A stretch of 64,000 bases of DNA from Paulownia fortunei (lineage: Eukaryota > Streptophyta > Magnoliopsida > Lamiales > Paulowniaceae), in assembly GCA_019321725.1 (NCBI GenBank), contig CM033115.1, positions 10,798,673-10,862,672 on the forward strand, read 5' to 3'. The notes beneath the pieces were generated by a model. The model saw nothing but the letters and a program-made list of their open reading frames with translations, ran no database searches and had not been told where the DNA came from. Positions 33,657 to 45,318 of the stretch are shown piece after piece. Position 1 is the stretch's first letter, and each line of letters begins with the position of its first letter. Position numbers and translations under genes: made by a program.

Positions 33657-34841
33657 CTTTAAGCGTGACCACGATCATGATAAAGATGGGGGTTGGCGAA
33701 CAGGACAACACATAGCTGAAATATTGAACGAGTGTACTCATATTAATTAGAATTTTATTGTGAAATAGAAAAAAAGAAAAAGAGTAAAATGGGAGCTATA
33801 TAAAGTTCAAAACCACAAATATAATGTTCAAATATAAAAAAAATCATATCCATTCCACACATTGGAACAATAACCTTTTTATTATGTAAAATTTTTATAG
33901 ACCATAATTTATTATCAATACATTATGTTGACACCCTTCATGATATGCAAATATTACATAGAACCCCATGTATGGTCAGAGCAAAAAAAGTCAAATTACA
34001 TTAGTGTAAAAAGATCAAAAAATATATTCTTAATATATCACATTAGTACCCCTTCTAATATAAAAAAACTTGCATATATCCTCCTGTATGGTTAGGGGAA
34101 AAAATGACCAATTACTTTATAATTTTAATATTTTTTATTGTTTCATGAAAGGTTGCATAAAAGGTAAGACAACATTGCAATTTTGTTCCTATAACTAAGG
34201 ATGGTTGGTGTTTTTCATCATCCAAAAACTAGCATAATTTAGCCAACTTGAATCGATCGAAATTTCAGTTGGCCAAAATCAGAAACCAAACATCGAACCA
34301 AATTAATCGGTTTGATTTAGTTATAGCTTTTTTTTTTCAAATTTTTAGTTTAATTTTTTGATTAATCGATTTTTTTTAAAAAAATAAAAAATAAAAATAA
34401 TAAATTATAAATGTTTTTTTTATTCTTTATTTTGGGTGAGTAAAAAAAATAAAATAGTATAAAAAATAAACAATAAGTAAAAAAATATTATGTAAAAACT
34501 ATAATTTGATTTTTGACCAAAAAAATTGAATCTCGCTTGAGAAAGTCACATGATCAGCACATGATCATTTTAATTTGGGAATTTTTTAATTTTGGAGGGT
34601 AATTTGCATGTGTTGTGCACATGCGGACCAAAAATATCATTCCCTCCTAATTTATTGGACTAGAATTGTTACTCTCGCCTAAATTATAGGAGTAAATGCA
34701 AACAAGCCCCAACCTAATCAATGTTTTGAAGAAAACATAAGTTCAATCTCACTTGTAAAATCAAAAACATACTTCAAACAAATAATCTTTCCCAAATTAT
34801 AAAATTTGGATGAAACACGAGAATCATAGTTCAATAGCTTG
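33657..34841. other. Non-coding AT-rich DNA
   Basis: No gene or classified element. 34250-34330 has the low-complexity AACCAAA / CGGTTTGATTTAG pattern common in plant intergenic DNA. 34540-34640 has repeated ATGATCA and GTGCACATG motifs. Confidence 0.5.
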
Positions 34842-35687
34842 CATAATCAGCCAAAAATAGTTATAGTATGTCAAACTCAATATTAATTACTGACATGTGA
34901 TTAATCATTTTTTGTTTTATTTTAAAGAAAGATTTCAACCATCTAATTTTCACTTAGATTATATGAAAAAACTCTATACTACCTCTAAAGTGTAATCAAA
35001 TTCCTTCTGTTGCCTCAATCTTTATTCTCTATCGTCAACCAACTCTCGTTCGAACCCAATCATCCTCTAATCCAAGGTGAAGCTTCCAACACTAGCCGTC
35101 AGCACCCTATTCTTTGTCTCTATTCAAAATATATGTATATATTCAAAATAGATGTATATGTGTTTAGATAGAATGTGGTGGTTGTTGAATTTTAAATATT
35201 TTGAGAAAAGCGAAAAGAGAAGAAGAAAACAATGATATAACATGATTCGGTCATTTGGTTTACATAATCAGCCAAAAATAGTTATGGTATGTCAAACTCA
35301 ATATTAATTACTGACATGTGATTAATCATTTTTTGTTTTATTTTAAAGAAAGATTTTAACCATCTAATTTTCACTTAGATTATATGAAAAAACACTATAC
35401 TACCTCTAAAGTGTAATCAGATTCCATCTGTTGCCTCAATCTTTATCTCCATTGTCAACCAACTCTCGTTCGAACCCAATCATCCTCTAATCTAAGGTGA
35501 AGCTTCCAACACTAGCCGTCAGCACCTTATTCTTTGTCTCTTATTCAAAATATATGTATATATTCAAAATAGATGTATATGTGTTTAGATAGAATGTGGT
35601 GGTTGTTGAATTTTAAATATTTTGAGAAAAGCGAAAAGAGAAGAAGAAAATAATAATATAACATGATTCAGTCATTTGGTTTACATA
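34842..35687. repeat. 421-bp tandem duplication
   Basis: Copy 1 (34842-35262) and copy 2 (35263 to about 35687) both begin CATAATCAGCCAAAAATAG and match end to end. By eye they differ at about a dozen positions and a few single-base indels. No coding content is seen. Confidence 0.93.
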
Positions 35688-35885
35688 CATCTACTAATAA
35701 TTGCCTAAAGAACTATAACACTTATATTGTTATCTCTTATTATCACAATTTCAGTATCACCTATATATATAGGTGTAATAAATATGTGAGAAATAGATTA
35801 ATGGAAGAAGCCATTCATATCAATTTAAATAGAATCAAATATTCTATTATACCAAGAATGGAGCGTAATACAATCAAATCTATTA
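35688..35885. repeat. Dispersed repeat X, copy 1
   Basis: This block recurs at about 38950-39140 in the same orientation: TTATATTGTTATCTCTTATT against TTATATTGTTCTCTCTTGTC, ATATCACCTA..TAGGT, and TATCAATTTA.ATA.AATCAAATATT. The two copies lie on either side of Copia element E. Its class is unknown. Confidence 0.7.
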
Positions 35886-36145
35886 TTATTTATTTTTTAT
35901 TCTTAATATTAGCCCACGAGTTGAACGTGGAAATAATTTGTTGGAGTTTTCAATTTAGGCAATGGGAATTGTAACATTTAGAGTTGCATTGCTCAATGTG
36001 TAGGGAAAAATGATATTATTGAGGTTGAATCATTTTGTGAATCTTGATCTAAGTTAAAAATTGAAAAAATAAAAGTAGTTACACGAAATGAATATTGTAC
36101 AACTCAGACATGTGAAAGCAAAAGTATAATAGGCTTGATAAACTT
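35886..36145. other. Unassigned DNA left of element E
   Basis: Non-coding. The last part adjoins a primer-binding-like site and may be leader DNA of a second, truncated copy of element E. Confidence 0.35.
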
Positions 36146-36157
36146 GTTCTGATACCA
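36146..36157 (-). other. tRNA-Met-type primer-binding site (GTTCTGATACCA on plus)
   Basis: The minus strand reads TGGTATCAGAAC right beside TGTTGAAATTT, an LTR-like start on plus. It shows that the LTR at 36158 has Copia leader DNA on its outer side. Confidence 0.75.
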
Positions 36158-36399
36158 TGTTGAAATTTAAATATGTTGATAACATGAGATAAAAGGAATA
36201 AAATATAGGTTGATCTTTATGTGGAATGTATTAGATATCATTCACAGTCCAGTATTGTACATATATATAGGAGATCAATTTATACAGTGTACCAAAATAA
36301 AATGAAAACAATCTGTATGTGATCTACTCTAATCTTAAACAAATCTGATAACAAGAGAAATTAAACAAGCTAATATATAGGATGAATGATTTAAGATTG

Positions 36400-37620
36400 C
36401 CCTGGGGTTAACCATGATGGATCTGAGAGATTGGGCCATTTGTAATGGTCCAAGTGATGCTATAAAGGAAAGAGACTCAGATGTCTGGGAGATACATAAA
36501 GTCGTTGGCTTTGTTTTAGAGCATGAAAGCACAGATTCCACAAAAACAATATATTACGCGACACATAGATTTTCTTGATGGTTTGATCTAAGCAGAGATA
36601 TGTACTTTGACTTAAGGAATATCCTATGAAGACACAAGGAATGGACTGAGATTCTATTTTGTTATTATTGTAAGGTCATAACCAAGAATAACATAAACAC
36701 CCAAAAGTGTGCAATTTGTCTAAGTTGGGATTTTGACCAAAGAGGACTTCATAAGAGGATTTGAGAGAGAAATTTACTTTTTGAATTCTGTTCATGAGAT
36801 AGCCTGCAGTAGCAAAATCTTGTGGCCAAAAGGAAAATGCGATAAAAGCTTAATGAAGAAGTGTGAGATTGGTTTCGACAATGTACTAGTGATGATAATC
36901 GACCATTGTGATAAGGAGTATAAGGTAGGGTTGTGAGACATGTGATACCATTTTCGGCAAAATAGGACAACGCCTCATATTCTCTGTTGTTGTTAGAATA
37001 TAACCTTTCAATTTTATTTTGAAGTAATTTGCTGCAAGTGCTTTAAAATAAATGAATACAACATGAACATCTGATGTTTTCTGTAAAGGGTATAACTAGA
37101 GGTACTATGTAAAATGGCCCACAAATAAAACATGACACTTATACCTTTCATGGGATATAATTGGTGATCCCCATGCATTAGAGTAAACAAGACTAAGTGG
37201 AGGGGTATTAGAAAGGCATGAATTTGAAAATGGCAATTTATGACTTCAATTACCTTGACATGCATTGCAAAAAAAGTTGACAAATCACTTGGAGGGAGAG
37301 AGAGAGATATAATATTTACGATGCCACTAAATAATGTAGAATTTTCATGGACGGTTAACATAGACAAGAATTCCCAATTAGTGAGAGTTGATTTGATGGA
37401 GGAGAATACAACCAGGGGTCTCGTAATAGATATAGATCTTGACCACTCATAAATGCCATCCTCAACTAGTCCTTGCAGAATTGGAGCTCCCATCTTCAAG
37501 TCATTCATAAGAAAACCTAATGATAAGAACTCTATAGTGACATGATTAGATGAGCAAAATTTTGAGACTGATATTATTATTTTTATATGTGGAACACAAA
37601 GCACATTTGATAGTTTCAAT
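36400..37620 (-). pseudogene. Copia gag-pre-integrase and integrase remnant
   Basis: At 37430-37619 the minus strand reads LSNVLCVPHIKIIISVSKFC then LQGLVEDGIYEW, the gag-pre-integrase domain. The integrase core follows in shifting frames (an LVF..H/WGDHQL stretch near 37170, then YFAENGITCLTTLPYTPYHNG at 36905-36970, corresponding to the YFAENGI/HQ...P.HNG part of Copia integrases). The C-terminal part near 36680-36750 reads SSYEVLFG..NLDKLHTFGCLC. Multiple frameshifts and stops break the chain. RT and RNase H should follow but are absent. Confidence 0.82.
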
Positions 37621-38640
37621 GAAGTATTAGACCAAGATAATAAATAGAACTATTGTTTAGACCCGATCCATTGCCAATTTGGATGTTATTTGGACCAAGA
37701 TAAGTGTGCATGGATAGGTTTTGTAAATCTATGCTGACACGATGAGAAGCACCCAAATCAAGCAAATATTCTAATGAGTTAGGAGATGTCTAAGTTGAAA
37801 AGTTAGCACGAGGGTATTGTTGCTGCTGCCAAGAGATATGTTCCAAAGAAAATGTGGCAGTATGTTAAGCAATCTGCTTGAACTGGGTGCAACGCTTTGT
37901 AGAATGACCCTGAGTGCCACAAAGTTGACAATATCCTTTATATATATTGGTGGAACTATCATTAGGAATTTATGTTGCATTCAAATAAAGAGTTGGAGAA
38001 TAGTCTAGCATGTTGGTGATTTCGATTAAGAGCGGCAAGTTGACGAGGAGTATAAGGTGGATTTTTAGTAGTATTCGCAGTGATAGGAAAGGATAATGGT
38101 TTTTTTTTTTTTGCCTCAAGTTGGGCCTGCTTTTCATGCAACTCATCAAATGATATAGGAGTTTCCTTTGTAATGACATCAGGCCACAATAACCCTCACC
38201 AAGACCGCAGAGTATATCAAGAGTAAGATTTTTAGAATCAACAAAAATATTCATAAGTGCAAGCTCGTCTGTGTAATATTTTGCATACTGTATATTAGCC
38301 ATCCCTAGTAATTTTGTCCACCAGAGCATTAAGAAGGAGTGGGTGATGTCGGATCCAAAGGATATACTCTGGATTATTTATATTACTAGTAGTGGACAAG
38401 ATAGTAGAAGGAGGATAGGGATAGGAACCATCAACATATCATAGTAATTTGTAGCCTAGGAGCAAATTTTGAAACTAGAGGCGCCATGCTAAGAAATTTT
38501 TGGTGGTGAGTTTGATTGGTGTCTGTGACGCTAAGTTAATTACAATTATATGGTTTTGATGATCAAAGGGATTGATAATTATTGGTTAGGCAACAGACGA
38601 GATGGTAGTGGATTTGGTGTTTGAAGCAGTAGCCATGATT
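37621..38640 (-). pseudogene. Copia gag remnant with CCHC zinc knuckle
   Basis: The minus strand at 37889-37930 encodes CQLCGTQGHSTKRC, a perfect CX2CX4HX4C nucleocapsid zinc knuckle, though the surrounding frame is broken. Farther upstream 37970-38329 reads LLGMANIQYAKYYTDELALM in one frame and DVITKETPISFDELHEKQAQLE in another, the typical end of a Copia gag coiled region (PIS.DELH..L). Confidence 0.8.
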
Positions 38641-38949
38641 ATTTTCACTCATTAGAGTTTGCGCTCTATTACCATATGAAATAAAGGAATAAAATAAAGG
38701 TTGATCTTTCTGTGGAATGTAATAGATATTATTCATAATATAGTGTTGTACATACATATAGGAGATCAATTTTACACAGAGCACCAAAACAAAATAAAAA
38801 CAAATCACTGTGTGATCTACTCTATTTCTAAACAAATCTGATAAAGAGAGAAACTAATCAAGCTAATAATGATTTAAGATTTCATTATCTAATATGTTGA
38901 TCTTTGGATTATTATCGTCATTAAAGCAAAGTGAAGAGTATGTGGTTTG

Positions 38950-39140
38950 GCCATTTGGCTTATATGCACGGATAAAGTGCCAAATGAATATAATATTTAT
39001 ATTGTTCTCTCTTGTCGTCATAATTATAATATCACCTACATACATAGGTATAATAGACATGTAAAAAATATATTAATGTAAGAAATCACTGATATCAATT
39101 TAGATAAAATCAAATATTATGCTATCATAAGAATGGTGCT
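38950..39140. repeat. Dispersed repeat X, copy 2
   Basis: It parallels 35688-35885 in the same orientation and ends abruptly near 39140, where family C internal DNA begins. Confidence 0.7.
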
Positions 39141-42060
39141 TGATTCATAATCAAATTCTTTGAACCCTTCAAAGGATCTTAGAATAATGAAGTAAGAATA
39201 GTTCGCTTGTACACTGACACTTAGTGGACTGCTTACATTCCTTTGGATCATATCCAAAGGCATGGTTTGCTCCATTTGTCCCACAAATGGTGATTTGGTC
39301 ATGTTTTCCTAAAGATATGATTTACAAGTTGGCACCTCATTCAAGTCCAAAAGGTCAAGCAAATGTACCATCTTTTGAACTCTTTCTTTAGAGATATGAC
39401 CTAATCTAGCTAACCACAAGTATACACTGTTTTGATTATCTAAGTCTTAGATTACTTTGTTGATTATGTAGCATGGAATGTTGGAATTGTATAGTTCATT
39501 TGTCAATGTAGCAAAGACAATTAACTAATACTATCCTAATTCTATCCAGAGTTAAGTGGATCATTCCTATAGCCAATAAAGCAACACTTACATTAGTCTC
39601 AAGCTTAAGGATCGTCCTTTATCTTAGTCTCCATTTTTCTTGTCATCCACTGCAACCCCTTGCAAAGATGGGATCATATCCGATATTCAATATTCAAGAA
39701 AAAATTTATCAACCTTAATGGTTGATATCAACAATGTATAAACTTGAATTAGAACCCCTTCTAATTCAACTAAGCAAGTTAATACTTGTGTTTCCTCTTT
39801 CTATGCCCTAAATATCCACAATGGTGACAAACATCTATATTGAGCTAGTAAGTTTGTCTGTTTGTCTAGATTATCCTATGTGAAATTACTAGCAATAACC
39901 ATTATCCTATGCGAGGTAGAAATTTAAGCATTCATTCAATTAATATCCATTTATGATATGGTCTTTAATCATAAATGTCTCCCACTATTTTATTCAAATC
40001 ACATCACCCTCTAGATGGAAATTCGAGAAATCTAATTTTTTAGTGGGCTTGAAGTCCAACTAGCCTTGCCATACATCCCAATTTTATGAGCCCATACAAC
40101 AAAACTAAAAGGTAGCTAACAACATTAGCAATTGCATCCCCATGTAACCCTCAAGCTATTTTGCCTCACCTATTCCCATACACCCCAATTTTATGAGCCC
40201 ATATGGTAATAAGTGTCAAATATTACCCATCAAACATCTATGTAGATGGAGCATCTAAACATCCCACGACTCATGGCCAACAATAAAGATGAGTCCACCC
40301 CATGGGCATCTCAATGCTTAGTAGTGGTCACAGCTTACCTACACTTAACACATCCCACGACTCATGGCCAACGGACTAAATATGGTAGCGTATCGACATG
40401 CCACTACTTTTGATGGAAGGCATGGACGATTGATTGGTCCTACCCAATATTGCCCATTTATGCTTGATATCAAACTAATAAAGGTTCTCAACTTGAAATA
40501 TTTTCAAGTGAGGGTCATACTAGATTTATTATACAAGATCTCATCGTTTTCTTTTCTTGTTTATTTAATGTTCACTATCCTAACGACGACAAGCATACAT
40601 CATAAGGAAGCATTAAATAAACACAACATGTATCATATACATCCTAAAATAAATAGATGATCATGAGTCTTTAAATCCTATACGATCCACTTGAGCCAAA
40701 TTGGATCTAGGTCAATCTAAGGGTGATAATAATTAAATGCAAATAGACCTATCTATTACATAAATATGTCCCATACATCCATGGGCCTTGTTTTCTCATT
40801 TTCCTCCGTCTTCATTCAATGTTCTTGTAATGTCTGCCAAATTACAAAAGATTAACCTCATCGCTTAATTCTACTCTCATTACATTTGTTAAAACTACAA
40901 GAAACCTTGGAATAATTCCAAGGGGAGATATAGGAGGGAGACAGAAGTATATCAAGAATAAAATAAGAGAATGTGTGAGACTCGCAGGCCTCATTTTAAT
41001 TAAAACCCAAAAATAACCAATTATGCATAAAATTAAACCAATCACATTGGCCTAGACTCCATAATCATTCAACTAGCATGCTTAACATAAATCATCACAT
41101 GATAACAAAAATATATAAATTTATCGATTATGTTATGTGTAATTTCTTTCAAATTTGGGATTTTTATGAAAAATAATTTTTCAAAAATTAAAAATAATAT
41201 TTAATTTAAAAATAAAAAATCATAAACTTCACGTAACAATTACGTAACGAGGCGGAATGGACAACAATTCAACAAGGCTGCTGCCCGTCGAGTGGCTGGG
41301 CAGACCACCTGTTGGGTGGCTGGGCGCCCACATGTCGGGTGCCGACTGGCCACCCGATGCCCGCACGTCGGGTGTCGGCTGTCCACCCGACGTCACACGT
41401 TGGGTGGTTGGGCGCCCGCACGCTGGGTGCCAGCGGGTGACCCGGCGCCAGCGGGTGACCCGGCGCCCGACTTCGGGTGGCCTGCAGCCCACCCAAAGTC
41501 ACACGTCGGGTAAGAGCGGATGACCCGGTGCCCTATGTCGGGTGGCCTGCAGCCCACCCGATGTCACACGTCGGGTGCCGACGCCTGCGGCGGTGACTAG
41601 ACCTGAGTCACAGCACCTACCGGTCACACGTTGGGTGGTCGGCACTTCCAATTTTTATTTTTTAATGTTCAAGAATTCAAGATTTTCACAAAATCTTGAT
41701 TTCATAGTTTCTTGATCTAATCAAGAAATTATGAAAAACTTGATAAAAACTAATTTTTTTGATCAATAAATCAACTTATTTGATTTTTTTTTTTATTTCT
41801 TGCCACGTTTCAAGAAATTTACGATTTCACAAATCTTGAATTTTTGGATCAAATAATTCAAAAATTCATAAATCTTGAAATTCTTGAAAATCAAGAAATC
41901 CAATTTCTTAACTCATCTCAATTCTTAAAATATTTTAATATTTAAAACGATTAATAATATTAATCCCAAACAAAAAAATTAATTGATTCATAACCAATCA
42001 CACATATAAATATTTAATCTATCACATATATTAAACAAACATAATCGAAAAGTATAAATC
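39141..42060 (-). mobile_element. Family C Copia internal fragment (gag/leader), minus strand
   Basis: Parallel to 16200-18840 in order and orientation: CTTTGAACCCTTCAAAGG, TTGGATCATATCCAAAGG, CCATACACCCCAATTTTATG, GGAAGGCATGGACGATTG, ATCATAAGGAAGCATTAAAT and TTTAATCTATCACATATATTAAAC. It has no pol part and no primer-binding site, so both ends are broken. It differs from the other copy by a large GC-rich insert (41255-41645). No frame is open. Confidence 0.78.
41255..41645. repeat. GC-rich island with direct and inverted GGGTGG/CCACCC repeats
   Basis: About 390 bp of very GC- and CpG-rich DNA in AT-rich surroundings. CACGTCGGGTG, CACACGTTGGGTGG and GGGTGACCCGGCGCC recur. A 65-bp direct repeat carries TCGGGTGGCCTGCAGCCCA at 41473 and 41538. 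The second copy has an 8-bp perfect inverted repeat TCGGGTGG / CCACCCGA (41538-41545, 41554-41561). Open frames on both strands (41229-41523) reflect base composition and are not called as genes. It sits in the leader of a Copia element. Confidence 0.85.
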
Positions 42061-42280
42061 TCTACGAGTTCTGATAGTCCAGGATAAGCAATTGATTGCT
42101 TCATTCCCTACAACAACCGGAGTGCACGAAAGGTATAATCCGATTTTATATTTATTTATATATTCACTTAAATCAGCGCGATCGTTAAAATCGCTTTCGA
42201 ATCAAATGGGTTAAATTTATATTTGATAAAAATTTTAATTTTTCGCTGCGTATACCCCTGCGATTATAGCGAATCCAACA
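42061..42280 (+). mobile_element. 3' end of a plus-strand Copia LTR
   Basis: It ends GCGAATCCAACA, directly before a primer-binding site. The GATTATAGCGAATCCAACA stretch corresponds to the inner terminus (reverse complement of TGTTGGGTTTGC) of the C LTRs. The rest of the LTR is missing, as family C leader DNA abuts at about 42060. Confidence 0.72.
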
Positions 42281-42294
42281 GTGGTATCAGAGCC
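42281..42294 (+). other. Primer-binding site, tRNA-Met type (GTGGTATCAGAGCC)
   Basis: A canonical Copia primer-binding sequence TGGTATCAGAGC, unmutated, just after the LTR terminus. The leader DNA that follows continues to about 42430, without gag. Confidence 0.9.
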
Positions 42295-42429
42295 ACGGTT
42301 TCGCTTATTTAGTGAATTTCGGATTTATGAATACATGTTTTTTAAATTGTTTAAATTCATGTTAATTATGTAAAATTTGATTTTGCATATTTTCAGAAAT
42401 TTTTAATCATTAATCTTTAATTTGGAACG

Positions 42430-42641
42430 TTTTAAGATCACAGCCTTAGAGACATATTTCACGATCACCATCATATGCGTAATCATGCCCCATAATTATG
42501 TGTGATCTAAGGAGTTTATCTAATTCTTATGATAAATTTAAGATACATATTGCCATTTAAATGATATTAATATAAATAAGAATGATTTGTAAGAGTATAA
42601 GAACGCCAAAAACAATTGGCACGCCGGACACTGCTATAATA
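42430..42641 (-). mobile_element. Outer end of a minus-strand family C LTR
   Basis: It shares GATCACAGCC.TAGAGACATA, ATCATGCCCCATAATT, GGAGTTTATCTAATT and the terminus GGCACGCCGGACACTGCTATAATA with other C LTRs (59790-60023 and 32060-32261). It directly abuts, and truncates, the polyphenol oxidase pseudogene. Confidence 0.78.
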
Positions 42642-42644
42642 TCA

Positions 42645-44004
42645 CCACCCCTCGTTTGCTTTTCCCTTCCTGGCCTTGGGAACCAGGAGCTTCACGACCC
42701 TGATCAGTTTGAGGGGAAAACATTGCCCGTCCTCAAGTCTGCATCATATGTTTTAGTTCTCAAAATCCTCAACTGGGAGGGGTTGCAGTTCACAGGTGGC
42801 AGCTTGTGGTCCATCCAACGCATTTCTGTAGTCCAGTAACCATATCCCAATCGATAGGGATCCAGACAGTCCTTGACCTTCACACGCACTAGCGTCTTAT
42901 TTTCGTCGTAGAACAAGAAAGCCGAGTTTAGAAAATCAGGGTCCGTTATCATCTCGTTCGACACTTGTCTACGCCACAGTGACCACATGCGATCAACGTT
43001 TGCATGGTGGCTGTAGAACAGTGGGTCTTGACCGGCGGTTTCAAAGAACGCCATATCTCCTCCAACCCATGTGTGAACCGCAGCGTGAGAACCACGCTCT
43101 GACGTTCCTGGATGAACATTTGTGGTATTCGAGACAAAACGCTGGCCCATGAAGTCGTACACATTTGAGACCTTCATTTCCCGGGAAATTTGGGCAATGT
43201 TGTCCTCCTTCACCTGTTGAGGATTGGTGTTTCCTGTCCAGGCAATATTCACCATGGCGCCGCCCTGCACGCTACGCGTTCGATGAGACTAGGCGGAACT
43301 AGTATCAAAAAACATGGGCGGCACGGTCATGCCCTCTTCATGATCCCAATTCCAGTATGGCAATCCCCATTCAGAATCGCCTATGAGTTTTCCCGGAATT
43401 CCCTCAAAGAAATAGAGACATCACCTGTGGAAAGGGAAGAAAAGCCATGATCCGTGGACGTTAATTCCGTGGTGACCGAGGCAGTAAGCACAGTGGATTT
43501 TGGCTTGTTGCACGAAGCTACGGGTCGTCTGAAGGAAGCTACTTCATGCGATAAATGGCCAGGTTAAACTTGTATATGTCCTCAGGGGAGAGTTTATGAG
43601 CAGGTTTCTCTCACTCTCCTCGTGAAATGATAGACTTTCCAGTAGTCAATAGCATTTTCTGAAACTGGGGGACAGCAGTTGAGATCTTTGGAATCACACT
43701 TGTTGAAATCCGGGGCTTCTAGGGGACTGGCCGAGGCCCAAGGAGTGAAAGTCAGGCTGGCAGCGCCGCCCAAACCCAGAAGCATGCTCCTCCTCTCCAA
43801 CTTTCCATGGGTGGTGGTGGTGGTGGTGGTGGTGATTTTTTTCTGGTTTTGGTCACCACTTGGGGCGGTGGCGCAGGAAATATGGAGGCTGCAGTTGCCC
43901 CTTGCATGGGTGATCAAGTGTGATGGCTTAGCAAAGAAATGGGGAGAAGATGAGTGGGAGTGGAAGGAGGGGCTGGTGCTGCATGGAAAATGAAGAGATG
44001 ACAT
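42645..44004 (-). pseudogene. PPO: Polyphenol oxidase (catechol oxidase, type 3 copper) pseudogene, C-terminally truncated
   Basis: Plant polyphenol oxidase oxidises o-diphenols to quinones in the thylakoid lumen. The start at 44004 gives a Ser/Thr/His-rich chloroplast transit peptide, then a twin-arginine lumen signal (ERRSMLLGLGGAASL), then the conserved mature N-terminus ending NCCPP. The CuA region is readable at about 43425-43510 ([18 protein letters not shown]). CuB lies in 42704-43270 (GSHAAVHTWVG, DPLFYSHHANVDRMW), followed by the linker domain with FLNSAFLFYDENKTLVRVKV. It is broken by frameshifts near 43608, 43521 and 42705 and by stops at 43539-43541 (TAG), 43421-43423 (TGA) and 43289-43291 (TAG). 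The C-terminal KFDV domain is missing because a Copia LTR begins at about 42641. It has no introns, as in many PPO genes. The copper-ligand histidines I can see are kept, so decay looks fairly recent compared with the nearby transposons. Confidence 0.93.
43810..43834 (-). repeat. Trinucleotide repeat coding a Thr run in the PPO transit peptide
   Basis: A GGT/ACC run of about eight units on plus encodes TTTTTTTT on minus, in the transit peptide before the twin-arginine motif. Confidence 0.9.
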
Positions 44005-44051
44005 GTTTGTGTGTTTTATTGTGGTAAGCTAACAAGGGTCAAGGGTGCCTC

Positions 44052-44059
44052 TATTTATA
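44052..44059 (-). promoter_or_regulatory. TATA box of the PPO pseudogene
   Basis: The minus strand reads TATAAATA about 50 bases before the start codon. This would place transcription start near 44020-44030 and give a short 5' leader, usual for PPO genes. The promoter thus seems to have survived the coding damage. Confidence 0.65.
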
Positions 44060-45318
44060 GCATATGGGGTGGAGAACTATATATGATCCATAGGTTAGAT
44101 CAAATAACATCGAGAAGACAATTTAAACAGTTAATAATGGTCTACATACATCGGACTAATGGACGTACATATAAAAATAAACTAGGTTCTTTTTATATGT
44201 ATTGTATTTTGTATCATATATCATACATGTATATATAATTAATTAAGTATATATTTAAAAAAAATATTTTATAGACATCCTGTGTGCAGTACAAAATTGC
44301 AATACAAGATTCAAATTATAATTGGACAACTTCTATATTAATTCACTAACTCAGTAGCGCATGTAATGACTCTTAATACTCTATATTAATTGGATTTTAT
44401 TTTTTTTAGGGAATTGATCACATATGAAAAATATCACTTGTAGGAACTAATAGAAATCAATAATTGAAATTTAATAAATATCAATAATTTATAATTAGAA
44501 AATCAACTACTATTAAATTAGACAAATTTTCATATACAAATGAAACTAGAACCATGATCTCCATAGTCTAGAGGCCTCCACTTTATTGTACTTCCACAAG
44601 AAGTTATTGGCAAACATTATAAAATTATAAAAACTAGGACTAAGATCCAAATTCGAAAAATAAATTCAATAAAGATATTATTTAATTTGTGTTGGAAAAG
44701 AAGCCACATGCAACAGAAAAAAAATCGAATAATGATTCTCTACAATAATTTTTAATTTCAAATTTACATATACTAATATTATTTCATACATGATAAATTA
44801 ATGTTCACAATCTATATGAGAACAAATTGACTATATTTTATCAAATTTGGATCGCAATCTGAAGATAAATTCGGACCTATTCATTCTTGAATCATTTTAA
44901 CTGGATCAAATATTGGTTTAAAAAAAACCAACTTTAGTTGCTAACAACACAACTCTTGTCTTAGTGTTATGCTGACTCTAACTAATAAGGTTTTTCAATT
45001 TTAATTTACTCACTAATTGAAGAATCTGTAACGCTAGTTGATTTCATCATTTAACTACACGCTAGTTGATCGCGTCATTAAGACTTTGTTTAAAGTGGAA
45101 TAATTAAACTCATAATTTCTCTGTCCGAAATTGAATATCTCATTTCCAAGCTATGAATAAAAGCAGAACGAGCGAGAACTTTGGATTTTGTTCTATTTTG
45201 TCATGAAATGTAATGATTATAAGTTAATAGTGTCAATTTATTATTTTAAATGACTGAATACCTTTTTAAAAAAATAACCAATTTAAAAATAAAATATTAT
45301 TAATAAACTTCTTAAATT
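44060..45318. other. Upstream DNA of the PPO pseudogene, no gene seen
   Basis: AT-rich non-coding DNA without a recognised transposon. It probably includes the former PPO promoter region. Confidence 0.5.

Larger units (their letters stand above)
36158..38885 (-). mobile_element. Internally deleted Ty1/Copia element E, minus strand
   Basis: Short LTR-like repeats at 36158-36396 and about 38668-38885 share GGAATAAAATA.AGGTTGATC, GTACATA.ATATAGGAGATCAA and AAACAAATCTGATAA. The minus-strand interior runs gag with a zinc knuckle, gag-pre-integrase and integrase, then meets the LTR with no reverse transcriptase or RNase H. A mutated primer-binding site (GGTAATAGAGCGC on minus) lies at about 38653-38667. 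It cannot move unaided. Confidence 0.78.

Noticed and set aside
34842..35687. LTR pair of a short element
   Set aside because: The two copies abut with no internal DNA and lack TG...CA ends, so a tandem duplication is simpler.
37014..37619. Longest open frame in the window (201 residues) as a host gene
   Set aside because: Its text is Copia gag-pre-integrase and integrase, within an LTR element.
41229..41523. Overlapping open frames of 73-88 residues on both strands
   Set aside because: They come from GC-rich repeats with few stop codons by composition, lie on both strands at once, and show no domain.
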